A stretch of 64,000 nt of DNA from an uncultured Eubacteriales bacterium (GTDB lineage Bacteria > Bacillota > Clostridia > Oscillospirales > Acutalibacteraceae), in assembly GCA_934636435.1 (NCBI GenBank), contig CAKUAQ010000001.1, positions 62,001 through 126,000 of the forward strand, in the 5' to 3' direction. Shown here in pieces: positions 1 through 7,707 of the stretch (positions are counted from its first letter, which is position 1; every line of letters starts with the position of its first letter). A program made the position numbers and the translations under genes. The notes below the pieces were generated by a model. The model did no database searches. It saw only the letters and a list, made by a program, of their open reading frames with translations, and had not been told where the DNA came from.

Positions 1-63
1 GCGGAGTACAATGAATATGCAGGAATCCGGCATATATGCTGTTGCTTAAAAGGAGTGTGTACG

Positions 64-1158
64 ATGATTCAATTACGGGATAAGGAAAGCTGCCGCTACG
101 ACTGTCTGTCGCTGGGCGAGATCATGCTGCGGCTGGACCCGGCCGACGGCCGGATCCGGGGCGCCCGGCGGTTTGATGCATGGGCCGGTGGCGGGGAATA
201 CAACGTCACCTACGGACTGACCCACTGCTTCGGTCTGCGGGGCGGTGTGGTCACGGCGCTGGCCGATAACGAGGTGGGACATCTCATCGAGGATTTCGTT
301 CGGCAGGGGGGCGTGGATACGTCTCTCATCCAGTGGAAGCCCTTTGACGGCATCGGTCGCACGGTGCGCAATGGCCTCAATTTCACCGAGCGCGGCTTCG
401 GGGTGCGGGGCGCTCTGGGCGTGTCCGACCGGGGCAACACCGCCATCTCGCAGCTGAAGCCCGGCGAGGTGGATTGGGATCATATCTTCGGTGAACTGGG
501 TGTGCGCTGGCTGCATACCGGCGGCATCTATGCGGCCCTGTCCGAGAACAGCGCCGCCGTGGTGCTGGAGGCGCTGAAGGCGGCGAAAAAGTACGGCACG
601 GTGGTGTCCTATGACCTCAACTACCGTCCCTCCCTGTGGAAATCCATCGGCGGTCAGGAAAAGTGCCGGGAGGTGAACCGGGAGATTGCCCGGTATGTGG
701 ATGTGCTCATCGGCAACGAGGAGGATTTTACCGCTTGCCTGGGCTTTGAGATCGAGGGCAATGATGAGAATCTCACCTCCCTGTCGCTGGATGGCTATGC
801 CGCGATGATGCGGCGGGTCATTGCGGCCTACCCCAATGTGCAGCTCACCGCCACCACCCTGCGGACGGTGCATTCAGCCTCCTTCAACGATTGGAGCGCC
901 ATGGGCTTTGATGGCGAAAAGCTGGTGCAGGCCCGTTCCTTTGAGAATTTGCAGATCTTCGACCGGGTCGGCGGCGGCGACAGCTTTGCCTCCGGCTTGG
1001 TGTTCGGCATTCTGGATGGACGCGACCTGGAGGAGGCGCTGAATATCGGCGCCGCCCACGGGGCACTGGCCATGACCACCCCCGGCGACCTGACCATGGC
1101 CACCAAGGCGGAGGTTCTCAAGCTGGCCGGCGGCGGCAACGCCCGTGTGGTGCGCTGA
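64..1158 (+). CDS. PfkB-family sugar kinase, KdgK-like
   Basis: Cytoplasmic kinase that probably phosphorylates a sugar or sugar acid; 2-keto-3-deoxygluconate is the best guess from overall resemblance. The 364-residue protein has the PfkB fold signs: an N-terminal GGGEYNV substrate-binding stretch (about residues 40-46) and the C-terminal signature DRVGGGDSFASG (300-311), with D306 as the expected catalytic base. An in-frame GTG lies at 55, but it overlaps the AGGAG at 51-55. The ATG at 64 has 8-nt spacing and is preferred. KdgK enzymes are usually 310-340 residues, so this is slightly long. It is closed by the terminator at 1214-1255, and its upstream partners lie outside the window. Substrate is inferred only. 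Confidence 0.85.
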   Translation: MIQLRDKESCRYDCLSLGEIMLRLDPADGRIRGARRFDAWAGGGEYNVTYGLTHCFGLRGGVVTALADNEVGHLIEDFVRQGGVDTSLIQWKPFDGIGRTVRNGLNFTERGFGVRGALGVSDRGNTAISQLKPGEVDWDHIFGELGVRWLHTGGIYAALSENSAAVVLEALKAAKKYGTVVSYDLNYRPSLWKSIGGQEKCREVNREIARYVDVLIGNEEDFTACLGFEIEGNDENLTSLSLDGYAAMMRRVIAAYPNVQLTATTLRTVHSASFNDWSAMGFDGEKLVQARSFENLQIFDRVGGGDSFASGLVFGILDGRDLEEALNIGAAHGALAMTTPGDLTMATKAEVLKLAGGGNARVVR

Positions 1159-1213
1159 CGGTGCCAAGCGATCCGCTAAAATCGATTTTGCACCGAAGAT
1201 ACCGACCGATCAG

Positions 1214-1255
1214 GCGGCCTTGCACCGGTTTTCCCCGGCGCAAGGTCGCTTTTTT
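1214..1255 (+). terminator. Rho-independent terminator after the sugar kinase
   Basis: A GC-rich stem of about 12 bp (GCGGCCTTGCAC with GCGCAAGGTCGC, one mismatch and one G-T pair) is followed by six T residues. Confidence 0.85.
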
Positions 1256-1344
1256 CTCATTGTGCTTGAGGTATGCAGACGTGGATACACGTCGCCTACA
1301 TGGACAAAGCCCCCGGTTTTTTCAAAAAAGTGCGAAAAAAGCAT

Positions 1345-1373
1345 TTGAAAATCAATTTTCCCCGTGGTATAAT
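1345..1373 (+). promoter_or_regulatory. Sigma-A promoter of the MATE leader
   Basis: TTGAAA (1345-1350) and a perfect TATAAT (1368-1373) are separated by 17 nt. Transcription should start near 1380, giving a leader of about 74 nt before the MATE start codon. Confidence 0.85.
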
Positions 1374-1393
1374 ACAGGCAACGAGTAGCAGAG

Positions 1394-1441
1394 ATGCGTA
1401 AGTCCAGTTTGGGCTTACGCATTATTTTTTTGCGCTTTTAG
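1394..1441 (+). CDS. Leader peptide ORF (15 aa) ahead of the MATE exporter
   Basis: A small ORF starts about 14 nt after the predicted transcription start and encodes MRKSSLGLRIIFLRF. Its TAG stop (1439-1441) overlaps the first bases of the MATE ribosome binding site. The whole terminator hairpin at 1395-1421 lies inside this ORF, so a ribosome translating it must unwind the terminator. This is the layout of leader-peptide attenuators ahead of antibiotic-resistance genes. The ribosome binding site is weak (GTAGCAGAG just upstream), so translation is inferred from the arrangement, not from a strong signal. No homology is claimed. Confidence 0.5.
   Translation: MRKSSLGLRIIFLRF
1395..1431 (+). 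terminator. Intrinsic terminator/attenuator inside the MATE leader
   Basis: An 11-bp stem (TGCGTAAGTCC with GGGCTTACGCA, one T-G pair, loop AGTTT) is followed by TTATTTTTTT. It sits between a strong promoter and the MATE start codon, so it should stop most transcripts before the gene unless it is disrupted. Confidence 0.75.
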
Positions 1442-1453
1442 GAGGGTATACCA

Positions 1454-2866
1454 ATGGAAAATCATGCATCCCCGCTGTTCGCCGAACCGATTGGAAAGCT
1501 CATGGGCCGATACGCCGTGCCTTGTAACATTTCGCTGCTTGTGGGCGCTCTGTACAACATTGTGGATCAAATCTTCATCGCCAATGCCGACTATCTCGGC
1601 TCCTACGGCAATGCCGCGAACACGGTTGTTTTCCCGCTTACGGTCATTGCGTTGGGCATTGCGGTGATGCTGGGCGACGGCTGCTGCGCCTTCGTCAGCC
1701 TGTCTCTGGGGGAGAATAAGCCGGAAAATGCCACCCGCAGCGTCGGAAATGCTCTGGTGCTTTGCGTGATCAGCAGTGTTGCGCTGACGGCAGTGTATCT
1801 GATCTTTGCCGAGTCGATCCTGACAGCCTTCGGCGGACGGGTCAATGACGAGACCTTTCGGTTGTCCAGGGAGTATTTCTTCTGGATCACTGTCGGCATC
1901 CCGTTTTATATGTTCGGGCAGGCGATGAATCCCATCATCCGCGCCGACGGAAATCCGCAATTCGCCATGCTTTCCACGCTGGCCGGTGCTGTGACGAACA
2001 TCGTCCTCGACCCGATCTTCATTTTCGCCTGCCGGTGGGGGATGATGGGTGCCGCCGTCGCCACGGTGATCGGTCAGATCGTTACGGCGGCTCTTGCGGT
2101 ATGGTATCTGTTCCGCGCAAGGATCATCCGGCTGCGCCGTGCGGATTTGAAATTCCGTGGCGAAATTGTCGGCCGGACGCTTTCGCTGGGTCTCTGCAGA
2201 TTTCTGGCGCAGATATCGCTGGTTGCGGCGATGATGGCCATCAACAATATGATCCGTCAATACGGCGCTGCGGACGAAATCTTCGGTCAGGCGGCGTATG
2301 CCCAGATTCCCATGGCGGTGGTCGGGATCGTAATGAAATTCTTCCAGATCGTTATATCCGTGGTGATCGGCATGGCGGCTGGCTGCATTCCCATCGTCGG
2401 CTTCAATATGGGCGCAAAGCTGTTTGATCGGGTCCGGGAGCTGTTCACGCGGCTGCTTGTGGCGGAGGCCGCTGTCGGGACGGTCGCGCTCCTGATCGTC
2501 GAGCTGTTCCCCCGGGTGTTGATACAGATTTTCGGTGCTGCAAATGAGAGCGTGTATTATACCGAATTTGCGGTCAAGGCCTTTCGGCTGTACCTGTGCA
2601 TGATCGTTTTGGCCTGTGTCAACAAGGCTACCTTCATTTTCATGCAGGCCATGGGTAAGGCCGCAGAGTCTACGCTGCTGTCCATGGTACGGGAAATCGT
2701 ATTCGGTGTCGGCTTTGCGTTGCTGCTGCCCGTGTTTTTCGGACTGGACGGTGTGTTGTATTCCATGCCGGTGTCGGATATTCTGACCGCCGGGATTTCT
2801 GCCGTACTGATGGTCCGAACCTATCGGCAGCTCTCGGCGGCAGCGCGCGAAACGGCGCGGCCCTGA
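1454..2866 (+). CDS. MATE family multidrug exporter
   Basis: Inner-membrane antiporter expected to expel drugs or toxic metabolites using a Na+ or H+ gradient. The 470-residue length and roughly 12 hydrophobic segments fit MatE proteins of the clostridial kind. The N-terminal half carries the usual pattern of a polar N-terminus, YNIVDQIFIA near residue 35, and PIIRADGNPQFAM near residue 160. The ATG at 1454 has AGGAGG at 1440-1445 with 8-nt spacing. It is monocistronic, with its own promoter and a leader ORF/terminator attenuator directly upstream, which suggests induction by ribosome-affecting or other inhibitory compounds. Substrate is unknown. Confidence 0.93.
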   Translation: MENHASPLFAEPIGKLMGRYAVPCNISLLVGALYNIVDQIFIANADYLGSYGNAANTVVFPLTVIALGIAVMLGDGCCAFVSLSLGENKPENATRSVGNALVLCVISSVALTAVYLIFAESILTAFGGRVNDETFRLSREYFFWITVGIPFYMFGQAMNPIIRADGNPQFAMLSTLAGAVTNIVLDPIFIFACRWGMMGAAVATVIGQIVTAALAVWYLFRARIIRLRRADLKFRGEIVGRTLSLGLCRFLAQISLVAAMMAINNMIRQYGAADEIFGQAAYAQIPMAVVGIVMKFFQIVISVVIGMAAGCIPIVGFNMGAKLFDRVRELFTRLLVAEAAVGTVALLIVELFPRVLIQIFGAANESVYYTEFAVKAFRLYLCMIVLACVNKATFIFMQAMGKAAESTLLSMVREIVFGVGFALLLPVFFGLDGVLYSMPVSDILTAGISAVLMVRTYRQLSAAARETARP

Positions 2867-3014
2867 TCCTGCGGCGGTGCGCGGCCCGTAGAATCAGCGA
2901 TTGTATTGCCCGGGGCGGCTTTGTCCTTGACGGGAGACCGAAAAGAGGAGGTATTGACGATATCAGGCCGGTGATCGACAGGGCTTAATAAAACACAAAA
3001 ATATAAAATTCTGC

Positions 3015-3043
3015 TTGTGAGAAAGGACATCCTGTGCTATACT
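3015..3043 (+). promoter_or_regulatory. Possible promoter upstream of the integrase relic and ychF
   Basis: TTGTGA (3015-3020) and TATACT (3038-3043) are 17 nt apart. It lies 300 nt before ychF. Whether it drives ychF or is left over from the element that carried the integrase is not clear. Confidence 0.45.
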
Positions 3044-3126
3044 TGAACCCGGTGCTATGGCTTTTTCCTTCTGCGGGAAGGAGTACGTCGTGCTTACGCA
3101 GCGGTAGACGATTGAACGTCCCCCCC

Positions 3127-3255
3127 AAACAGCTGGGTCATGCAAGCAGGATAGCAACCATGGACCGGTATGTTCACGCCACGACTGAATCTATAAATCA
3201 GGCTGTGCGTCCATGGGAGTCCGGTAGGATTTGTGCTATAAAGGCCCACGTATAA
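3127..3255 (+). pseudogene. Relic of a tyrosine recombinase (integrase) C-terminus
   Basis: The frame reads [19 protein letters not shown] and then ESINQAV. This matches the C-terminal box of phage/transposon integrases: the LGHxS motif with its His, then the TMDxYxH motif with the catalytic Tyr. Nothing upstream in any frame gives the rest of the protein, so about 85 percent of the gene is missing. One extra residue (RIATTM-like spacing) also suggests decay. It lies between the MATE gene and ychF. The 474-nt gap at 2867-3340 otherwise holds only a possible promoter and an 11-bp tandem repeat. Confidence 0.7.
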
Positions 3256-3271
3256 ATGGCGTATAAATGGC
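3250..3271 (+). repeat. 11-bp tandem direct repeat
   Basis: GTATAAATGGC occurs twice in immediate succession (3250-3260 and 3261-3271), just after the integrase relic. It may be slippage at the old integrase stop region. Confidence 0.6.
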
Positions 3272-3340
3272 GTAAGTCCCAAACACCATGATAGGCAAAG
3301 CGTTGATAAATCCAGAATTTTTAAGGAGATGTGGAGATAA

Positions 3341-4450
3341 ATGAAATTGGGAATTGTGGGATTACCGAACGTGGGCAAGTCCACACTGTTTAACGCCATC
3401 ACCAATGCCGGGGCGCAGAGCGCCAATTTTCCGTTCTGCACCATCGACCCCAATGTGGGGGTGGTGGCGGTGCCGGACAAGCGGCTGAACCGTCTGCAGG
3501 AGATGTACACCGAGGGCAGCAAGGTACCGCCCATCGTGCCGGCGGTGATCGAGTTTGTGGACATTGCCGGTCTGGTGAAGGGCGCCAGCAAGGGAGAGGG
3601 ACTGGGCAACAAGTTCCTCGCCAATATCCGGGAGTGCGATGCCATCGTTCATGTGGTGCGCTGCTTTGAAAATCCCGATATTATCCATGTGGAGGGCAGT
3701 ATCGACCCTTTGCGGGATATTGACACCATCGACATGGAGCTGATCCTCTCCGATCTGGAGATGGTGGAGCGCCGCATTGCCCGGGTGACCAAGGACCTCA
3801 AGGGGGACAAGAGCCTGCAAAAGGAGCTGGATTTCCTCCACCGGGTGCAGGAAACACTGGAAGCCGGCAAACCTGCCCGGTCAGTCGTCTGCGACGAGGA
3901 CGAGCAGGGGATGCTGAATACCATGACCCTGCTCACCGCGAAACCCATCATCTATGCGGCGAACCTCAGCGAAGGCGATTTCTCGGGAGGCGAGCCGAAG
4001 AATAACCCTCACTACCGGAAGGTGGCGGCGCTGGCCGAGGAGCAGGGTGCCGAGGTGCTGCCCATCTGCGCCCAGATGGAGGCGGACATGGTGGATATGG
4101 ACGAGGAGGAAAAGCAGCTGTTTCTGGCGGAGCTGGGGCTGGAGCATTCCGGTCTGGATCGGCTGATCCAAAAGAGCTATCATCTGCTGGGGCTGATCTC
4201 CTTTCTCACCGCCGGCGAAAAAGAGGTGCGCGCCTGGACGATCCACCGGGGCTGGACGGCGCCCAAAGCGGCGGGACGGATCCACACCGATTTCGAGCGG
4301 GGGTTTATCCGGGCGCAAGTGGTGGCGTATACTGACCTGATGGAGTGCGGCAGTCTGGCGGCCGCCCGCGCCAAGGGCTTGGTGCGCACTGAGGGTAAGG
4401 AATACGTCATGCAGGACGGCGATGTGGTGGAATTCCTGTTCAATGTATGA
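3341..4450 (+). CDS. ychF: Redox-regulated ATPase YchF (OLA1 family)
   Basis: Cytoplasmic P-loop protein of the Obg-related family that prefers ATP and associates with ribosomes; its exact role is not settled. The 369-residue length is typical. G1 is GLPNVGKST (residues 7-15), followed by the [12 protein letters not shown] switch region, the [11 protein letters not shown]3 block and a C-terminal TGS domain (about 280-369) containing [16 protein letters not shown] at 3333-3336 and AAGGAG at 3323-3328 precede the ATG. It is monocistronic. A CCGGGCA/TGCCCGG hairpin at 4463-4483 follows the stop, and then the IS3 relic begins. Confidence 0.97.
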   Translation: MKLGIVGLPNVGKSTLFNAITNAGAQSANFPFCTIDPNVGVVAVPDKRLNRLQEMYTEGSKVPPIVPAVIEFVDIAGLVKGASKGEGLGNKFLANIRECDAIVHVVRCFENPDIIHVEGSIDPLRDIDTIDMELILSDLEMVERRIARVTKDLKGDKSLQKELDFLHRVQETLEAGKPARSVVCDEDEQGMLNTMTLLTAKPIIYAANLSEGDFSGGEPKNNPHYRKVAALAEEQGAEVLPICAQMEADMVDMDEEEKQLFLAELGLEHSGLDRLIQKSYHLLGLISFLTAGEKEVRAWTIHRGWTAPKAAGRIHTDFERGFIRAQVVAYTDLMECGSLAAARAKGLVRTEGKEYVMQDGDVVEFLFNV

Positions 4451-4462
4451 GCGGAGATCGTA

Positions 4463-4483
4463 CCGGGCAGATGGTATGCCCGG
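4463..4483 (+). terminator. Hairpin after ychF, weak terminator
   Basis: CCGGGCA (4463-4469) pairs with TGCCCGG (4477-4483). The following bases are not a clean T run, so termination is uncertain. Confidence 0.4.
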
Positions 4484-4529
4484 AGTTTCATCGATAAAAA
4501 GGCACGAGAAACCGGCAGCGCATCATATC

Positions 4530-5035
4530 TGAAGTGATCCCAAAAGTCAGACAAAGAATTGGAATAAAAGCTGTTCAAGCAACCGAAAGGGCTTGCTGCC
4601 TGTGAATTGCAGGCGGCAAGCCCTTTAGCTTTGCCTTGATTCTGCGGTTGCTGTAATAATCCGGATATTCGATCAGCTCCTGCTTGAAGTGTTCCATGGA
4701 TTGAAATTCCTGCAGATACAGCAGTTCACTTTTGAGCAGCCCGAAGAAGTTTTCCATCATCGCATTGTCCGGACAGCTCCCCTTGCGGCTCACGCTCTGC
4801 CGGACACCCTTCTCACGGAGCATCCGGTGGTACTGCCAACCTTGATCGGAATGAAAAATACGGTCTGTTCCGTCCGGAATCCTTGCAAACGCCTTCTCCA
4901 ACATGGTTTCCGCAACCATCTTTTTTGGATTCCGGCGTATATCGTTTATTCGGTACTCCTCTTGGGCGTAGAAAAACACCCCATTTATTAGTCCGGGTAT
5001 TTTGCCATACCTGTCTAACCAATGGGGGCTGTTCA
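4530..5035 (-). mobile_element. Internally deleted IS3-family element, copy 1
   Basis: The element is bounded by TGAAGTGATCCC (4530-4541) and, inverted, TGAACAGCCCCCA (5023-5035). TATC flanks both ends (4526-4529 and 5036-5039), a plausible 4-bp target duplication. Reading the minus strand, the start of orfA (VPNKRYTPESKK) is joined to the end of orfB (from the LEKAFARIPDG region on), so most of orfA and the first half of orfB are gone. A strong hairpin at 4586-4626 marks the transposase 3' end. It is about 506 bp against the roughly 1.3-1.5 kb usual for IS3 elements. It cannot move by itself but might be mobilised by a full-length relative. Confidence 0.85.
4575..4919 (-). pseudogene. IS3 transposase fusion fragment (orfA start joined to orfB end)
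   Basis: About 114 codons remain open: MVAETM from orfA runs straight into the orfB C-terminal half. The second Asp (FHSDQGWQY) and the Glu (MMENFFGLLKSE) of the DDE catalytic triad are present, but the first Asp is lost with the deleted part. The protein ends in LPPAIHRQQALSVA, as does copy 2 at 59.9 kb (LSAA there). It is not expected to be active. Open frame upstream of 4919 is outside the transposase and probably meaningless. Confidence 0.8.
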
Positions 5036-5039
5036 TATC

Positions 5040-5335
5040 GGAGATCGTGCCGTGCCCGTCAAAACATAGGCCATGCCCGTGCGTATTGGTTTGCATGGCT
5101 TTTCCCGGGAGTGGCGGACAAGAAGAGGGAAAGCACGGCGCCCGCCGGGGCAATGCTTTTTCTTTTTGCTCATGGGGCACCGGGGGGGAATCGTCGGCCG
5201 CGGCGGCGGGGACGGCGACGATTCGGAGCGGCGAACGATTGGCGGTCCGGTGCGTCACCGGTGGCGCGCCACCGCTGCGCTATTGTCGCTCCGCTGACCC
5301 GCCGATTTCTGTTTTCCATCTGCTAAAGGCGATCG
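5040..5335. other. Non-coding stretch between the IS3 relic and mnmE
   Basis: No convincing gene. It contains a 16-bp perfect palindrome, CGGTGGCGCGCCACCG, at 5259-5274, and a GC-rich hairpin around 5133-5160 followed by T-rich DNA on the plus strand. Confidence 0.5.
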
Positions 5336-5366
5336 ACTAACGACCAACCGCCGACAACTAACGACT
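5336..5366. repeat. Short dispersed repeat at the 3' end of mnmE
   Basis: The sequence contains GACTAACGACC and CAACTAACGACTA. On the minus strand it reads TAGTCGTTAGTTG, a motif that occurs again in the inverted repeat at 38293-38417 after yajC. It touches the mnmE stop codon. Confidence 0.5.
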
Positions 5367-6732
5367 ACTTTCCTACGCAAAAACGGGCGAACACCTCATC
5401 CACCACCGTCTCGGTGGCCCGTTCGCCGGTCAGCTCCAGAATGGCGGCGATCGCCCCGTGCAGACTCACCGATACCGCGTCCGGAGTCAAGCCGCTGCCG
5501 AGAGCGGCATCCGCCTCTTCCAGGCAGATCCGGCAGCGCACAGCGCAATCCCGCTGGCGCTCGGTGGACAGGACCGGCTCGGCGGCGGTCAGCCGTTCCA
5601 CTCCGGTGATGTCCGCCACCGCCGCCGCCAACTCCGGCAGACCGCTGCCTTCCCGGGCGGACAAGGTCACGACCCGGGAGAATCGGCCCTCCAGAAAGGC
5701 CCGGTCGATCCGCTGCGGTCGATCGGCCTTGTTGATCACGGCGATGGCCGCGGTGCGGCAGCTTTCCTCCGCCAGCGCCCGATCCGCATCGGTCAGCGGC
5801 CGGCTGCCGTCAAACACCGCCAGCACCAGTGCCGCCTGCCGCAGACGGGTGCGCGCTTTTTCCACCCCCGCCGATTCGATCCGGTCGCCGGTATCCCGGA
5901 TGCCGGCGGTATCCGCCAGCCGCAGGGTGACTTCTCCCAGCCGCACGGTGTTTTCGATCACATCCCGGGTGGTTCCGGCCACCTCGGTCACGATGCTCCG
6001 CTCGCAGCCGGACAGGGCATTCATCAGCGTGGACTTGCCCACGTTGGGACATCCCACAATAGCGGTGTCCACCCCCTCCCGCAACACCTGCCCGGCGTCA
6101 AAGGTGTCCACAAGCCCCTGTACCGTCTGCTGCGCCCGGTGGATGACCCGGGCCAGAGCCTCCGGGTGCAGCTCCGGGATATCCTCGTCCGGATAATCCA
6201 CATAGGCGCTGAACTGGGCTTCCACCGCCAGCAGCGCCTCCCTGACCTCCTGCAACCGCCGATAGGTGACTCCCTCATGGGCAGCCAGCGCCGTGCGGGC
6301 GGCCAGCCGCCCGTCGGCGGCGATCAGCGCCGTCACGCTCTCCGCCTGGGTCAGATCCATTTTCCCCGCCAGAAATGCCCGCCGGGTGAATTCGCCCGGC
6401 TGCGCCATCCGCGCCCCGGCCGCCAGACACGCCCGCAGCACCCGCCGCAGCAGGTACAGTCCTCCGTGGCAGGACAGCTCCGCCACGTGTTCACCCGTAT
6501 AGCTGCGGGGGGCGCGAAACACCAGCAGCACGCAATCGTCGATATCCCCCTCGGCATCGTATACATGGCCGTATGCGGCGGTATATCCCGCCAGCCGTTC
6601 GGCGGAACGGGCCGGGTTTGCCGGGCGGAACACCCGGGCGGCCACCGCCAGCGCTTCCTCCCCGGACAGGCGCACCACCCCCAGACCGGCGGGTGCCGCA
6701 GGGGTGGCGATGGCAGCAATGGTATCGGACAT
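5365..6732 (-). CDS. mnmE: tRNA uridine-5-carboxymethylaminomethyl synthesis GTPase MnmE
   Basis: Works with MnmG to modify U34 in the wobble position of certain tRNAs, using GTP, methylene-tetrahydrofolate and glycine or ammonium. All MnmE parts are visible: the N-terminal folate-binding domain (about 1-120), a helical domain, the inserted G domain with GCPNVGKST (near residue 227), DTAGIRDT (G3) and NKAD (G4), and the invariant C-terminal C-[VI]-G-K tail, here CVGK. A TTG lies upstream at 6741, but GGAG is at 6743-6746, so the ATG at 6732 with 10-nt spacing is preferred. mnmG and rnpA/yidC, its usual neighbours, are not here. Confidence 0.97.
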   Translation of the reverse strand: MSDTIAAIATPAAPAGLGVVRLSGEEALAVAARVFRPANPARSAERLAGYTAAYGHVYDAEGDIDDCVLLVFRAPRSYTGEHVAELSCHGGLYLLRRVLRACLAAGARMAQPGEFTRRAFLAGKMDLTQAESVTALIAADGRLAARTALAAHEGVTYRRLQEVREALLAVEAQFSAYVDYPDEDIPELHPEALARVIHRAQQTVQGLVDTFDAGQVLREGVDTAIVGCPNVGKSTLMNALSGCERSIVTEVAGTTRDVIENTVRLGEVTLRLADTAGIRDTGDRIESAGVEKARTRLRQAALVLAVFDGSRPLTDADRALAEESCRTAAIAVINKADRPQRIDRAFLEGRFSRVVTLSAREGSGLPELAAAVADITGVERLTAAEPVLSTERQRDCAVRCRICLEEADAALGSGLTPDAVSVSLHGAIAAILELTGERATETVVDEVFARFCVGK

Positions 6733-6769
6733 GGCAAACAAACTCCTTTACGGATCAGAATTTTTCGGT

Positions 6770-6790
6770 ATTCCGCGGCAACCGCGGAAT
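6770..6790. other. Perfect 9-bp hairpin between the SGNH hydrolase gene and mnmE
   Basis: ATTCCGCGG and CCGCGGAAT are separated by CAA. No T run follows on either strand, so this may be an mRNA processing or stability hairpin and not a terminator. Confidence 0.5.
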
Positions 6791-6938
6791 TCTGCCCGGC
6801 GAAACCGGTCGCCGCACCGACATGGCGGCAAAGCCCGCCGATACGCCGCCCGACAGGGTCCGGAGCTGCATTCCCGCTCCGTACCCACCGGCGCATCCGG
6901 GGGACAATCGCCTGGCGGCCGGCCGGTTCTTTCCGGTG

Positions 6939-7664
6939 TCAGGCGCGCCACATGGTGCTTTCGCCCGACGTCTCCGGTACCGAGTCCGGGAACAGCATCC
7001 GAAACAGCTCCTGCGCAAACAGCTCATGCAGCTCTGCGCAGGGATGGTTGATGCCGTTCGCCAGCAGCCGGGTGGTATCCTCCGTCCGACTGCGCTGTTT
7101 CCACAGGGCATAGCAGTCGCACACGGGGATCCCATGCTCCCGGGCGGTGCGGCAGGCCGCCAGCATATAGGCATCCATGGTGCCGTCATTCTGCATGGCG
7201 GCGGTTTTAGCCGCATAGTCCCGCAGCTCGGCGGGGGTATCCTCGGTCACGTAGGTGTTCAGCATATTGGGGGTCATAAAAATTGCCGCAACCCCGCGCT
7301 GACGGCAGGCATCGAAGATGGCGGCCAGCGCATCGGTATATTCCTCAAGGGGGTCGTTGATGTCGTTGAGCCCGAAGCACACGATCACCAGATCGGGATG
7401 ATGGCTGAACACATCCCGCTCCATCCGCGCCAGCGACATGGCGGCCGTCACCCCGCCGATGCCGGCATTGATGGCATTCACCGGCACATAATTCCGCAGC
7501 GCCGATATTTTGCGCCGCAGCCGGTTCCAGTATACCGTCTCGTAGTTGATCTCGTCCAGTCCCACCGCTCCATGGGTCACACTGTCCCCGAACGCCACGA
7601 TGTTGATGGGGCCGTGCTCCATCAGCTGATCAAAATTCATGCCCAGCTTTTCCTGTATTGTCAT
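6939..7664 (-). CDS. SGNH/GDSL-family hydrolase
   Basis: Serine esterase or lipase-type enzyme without a signal peptide, so probably cytoplasmic. The 241-residue protein has the four SGNH blocks: FGDSVTHG (block I Ser, near residue 27), AGIGG (block II Gly), GLNDI (block III Asn) and, near the C-terminus, the Asp and His of block V in the NGINHP region. The ATG at 7664 has GAGAGG upstream. It lies between the CARF nuclease gene and mnmE on the same strand, 44 nt from the nuclease stop, so co-transcription with the nuclease is possible. The substrate (carbohydrate ester, lipid or acetyl group) cannot be told from sequence. Confidence 0.85.
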   Translation of the reverse strand: MTIQEKLGMNFDQLMEHGPINIVAFGDSVTHGAVGLDEINYETVYWNRLRRKISALRNYVPVNAINAGIGGVTAAMSLARMERDVFSHHPDLVIVCFGLNDINDPLEEYTDALAAIFDACRQRGVAAIFMTPNMLNTYVTEDTPAELRDYAAKTAAMQNDGTMDAYMLAACRTAREHGIPVCDCYALWKQRSRTEDTTRLLANGINHPCAELHELFAQELFRMLFPDSVPETSGESTMWRA

Positions 7665-7707
7665 GGTTGCTTCCTCTCCCTATACAAATTTCGCCTGCGC
7701 GGCGCGA

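Noticed and set aside
73..873. Long minus-strand open frame opposite the sugar kinase
   Set aside because: Shadow of the KdgK-like gene in GC-rich DNA; no ribosome binding site and no protein-like pattern.
1415..2260. 281-codon minus-strand frame opposite the MATE gene
   Set aside because: Composition is His/Arg/Gln-rich as in antisense frames, and the plus-strand MATE protein is clear.
3250..3280. GCGTAAGTCC shared with the MATE attenuator stem
   Set aside because: Only ten bases match and there is no partner arm or T run here, so chance is likely.
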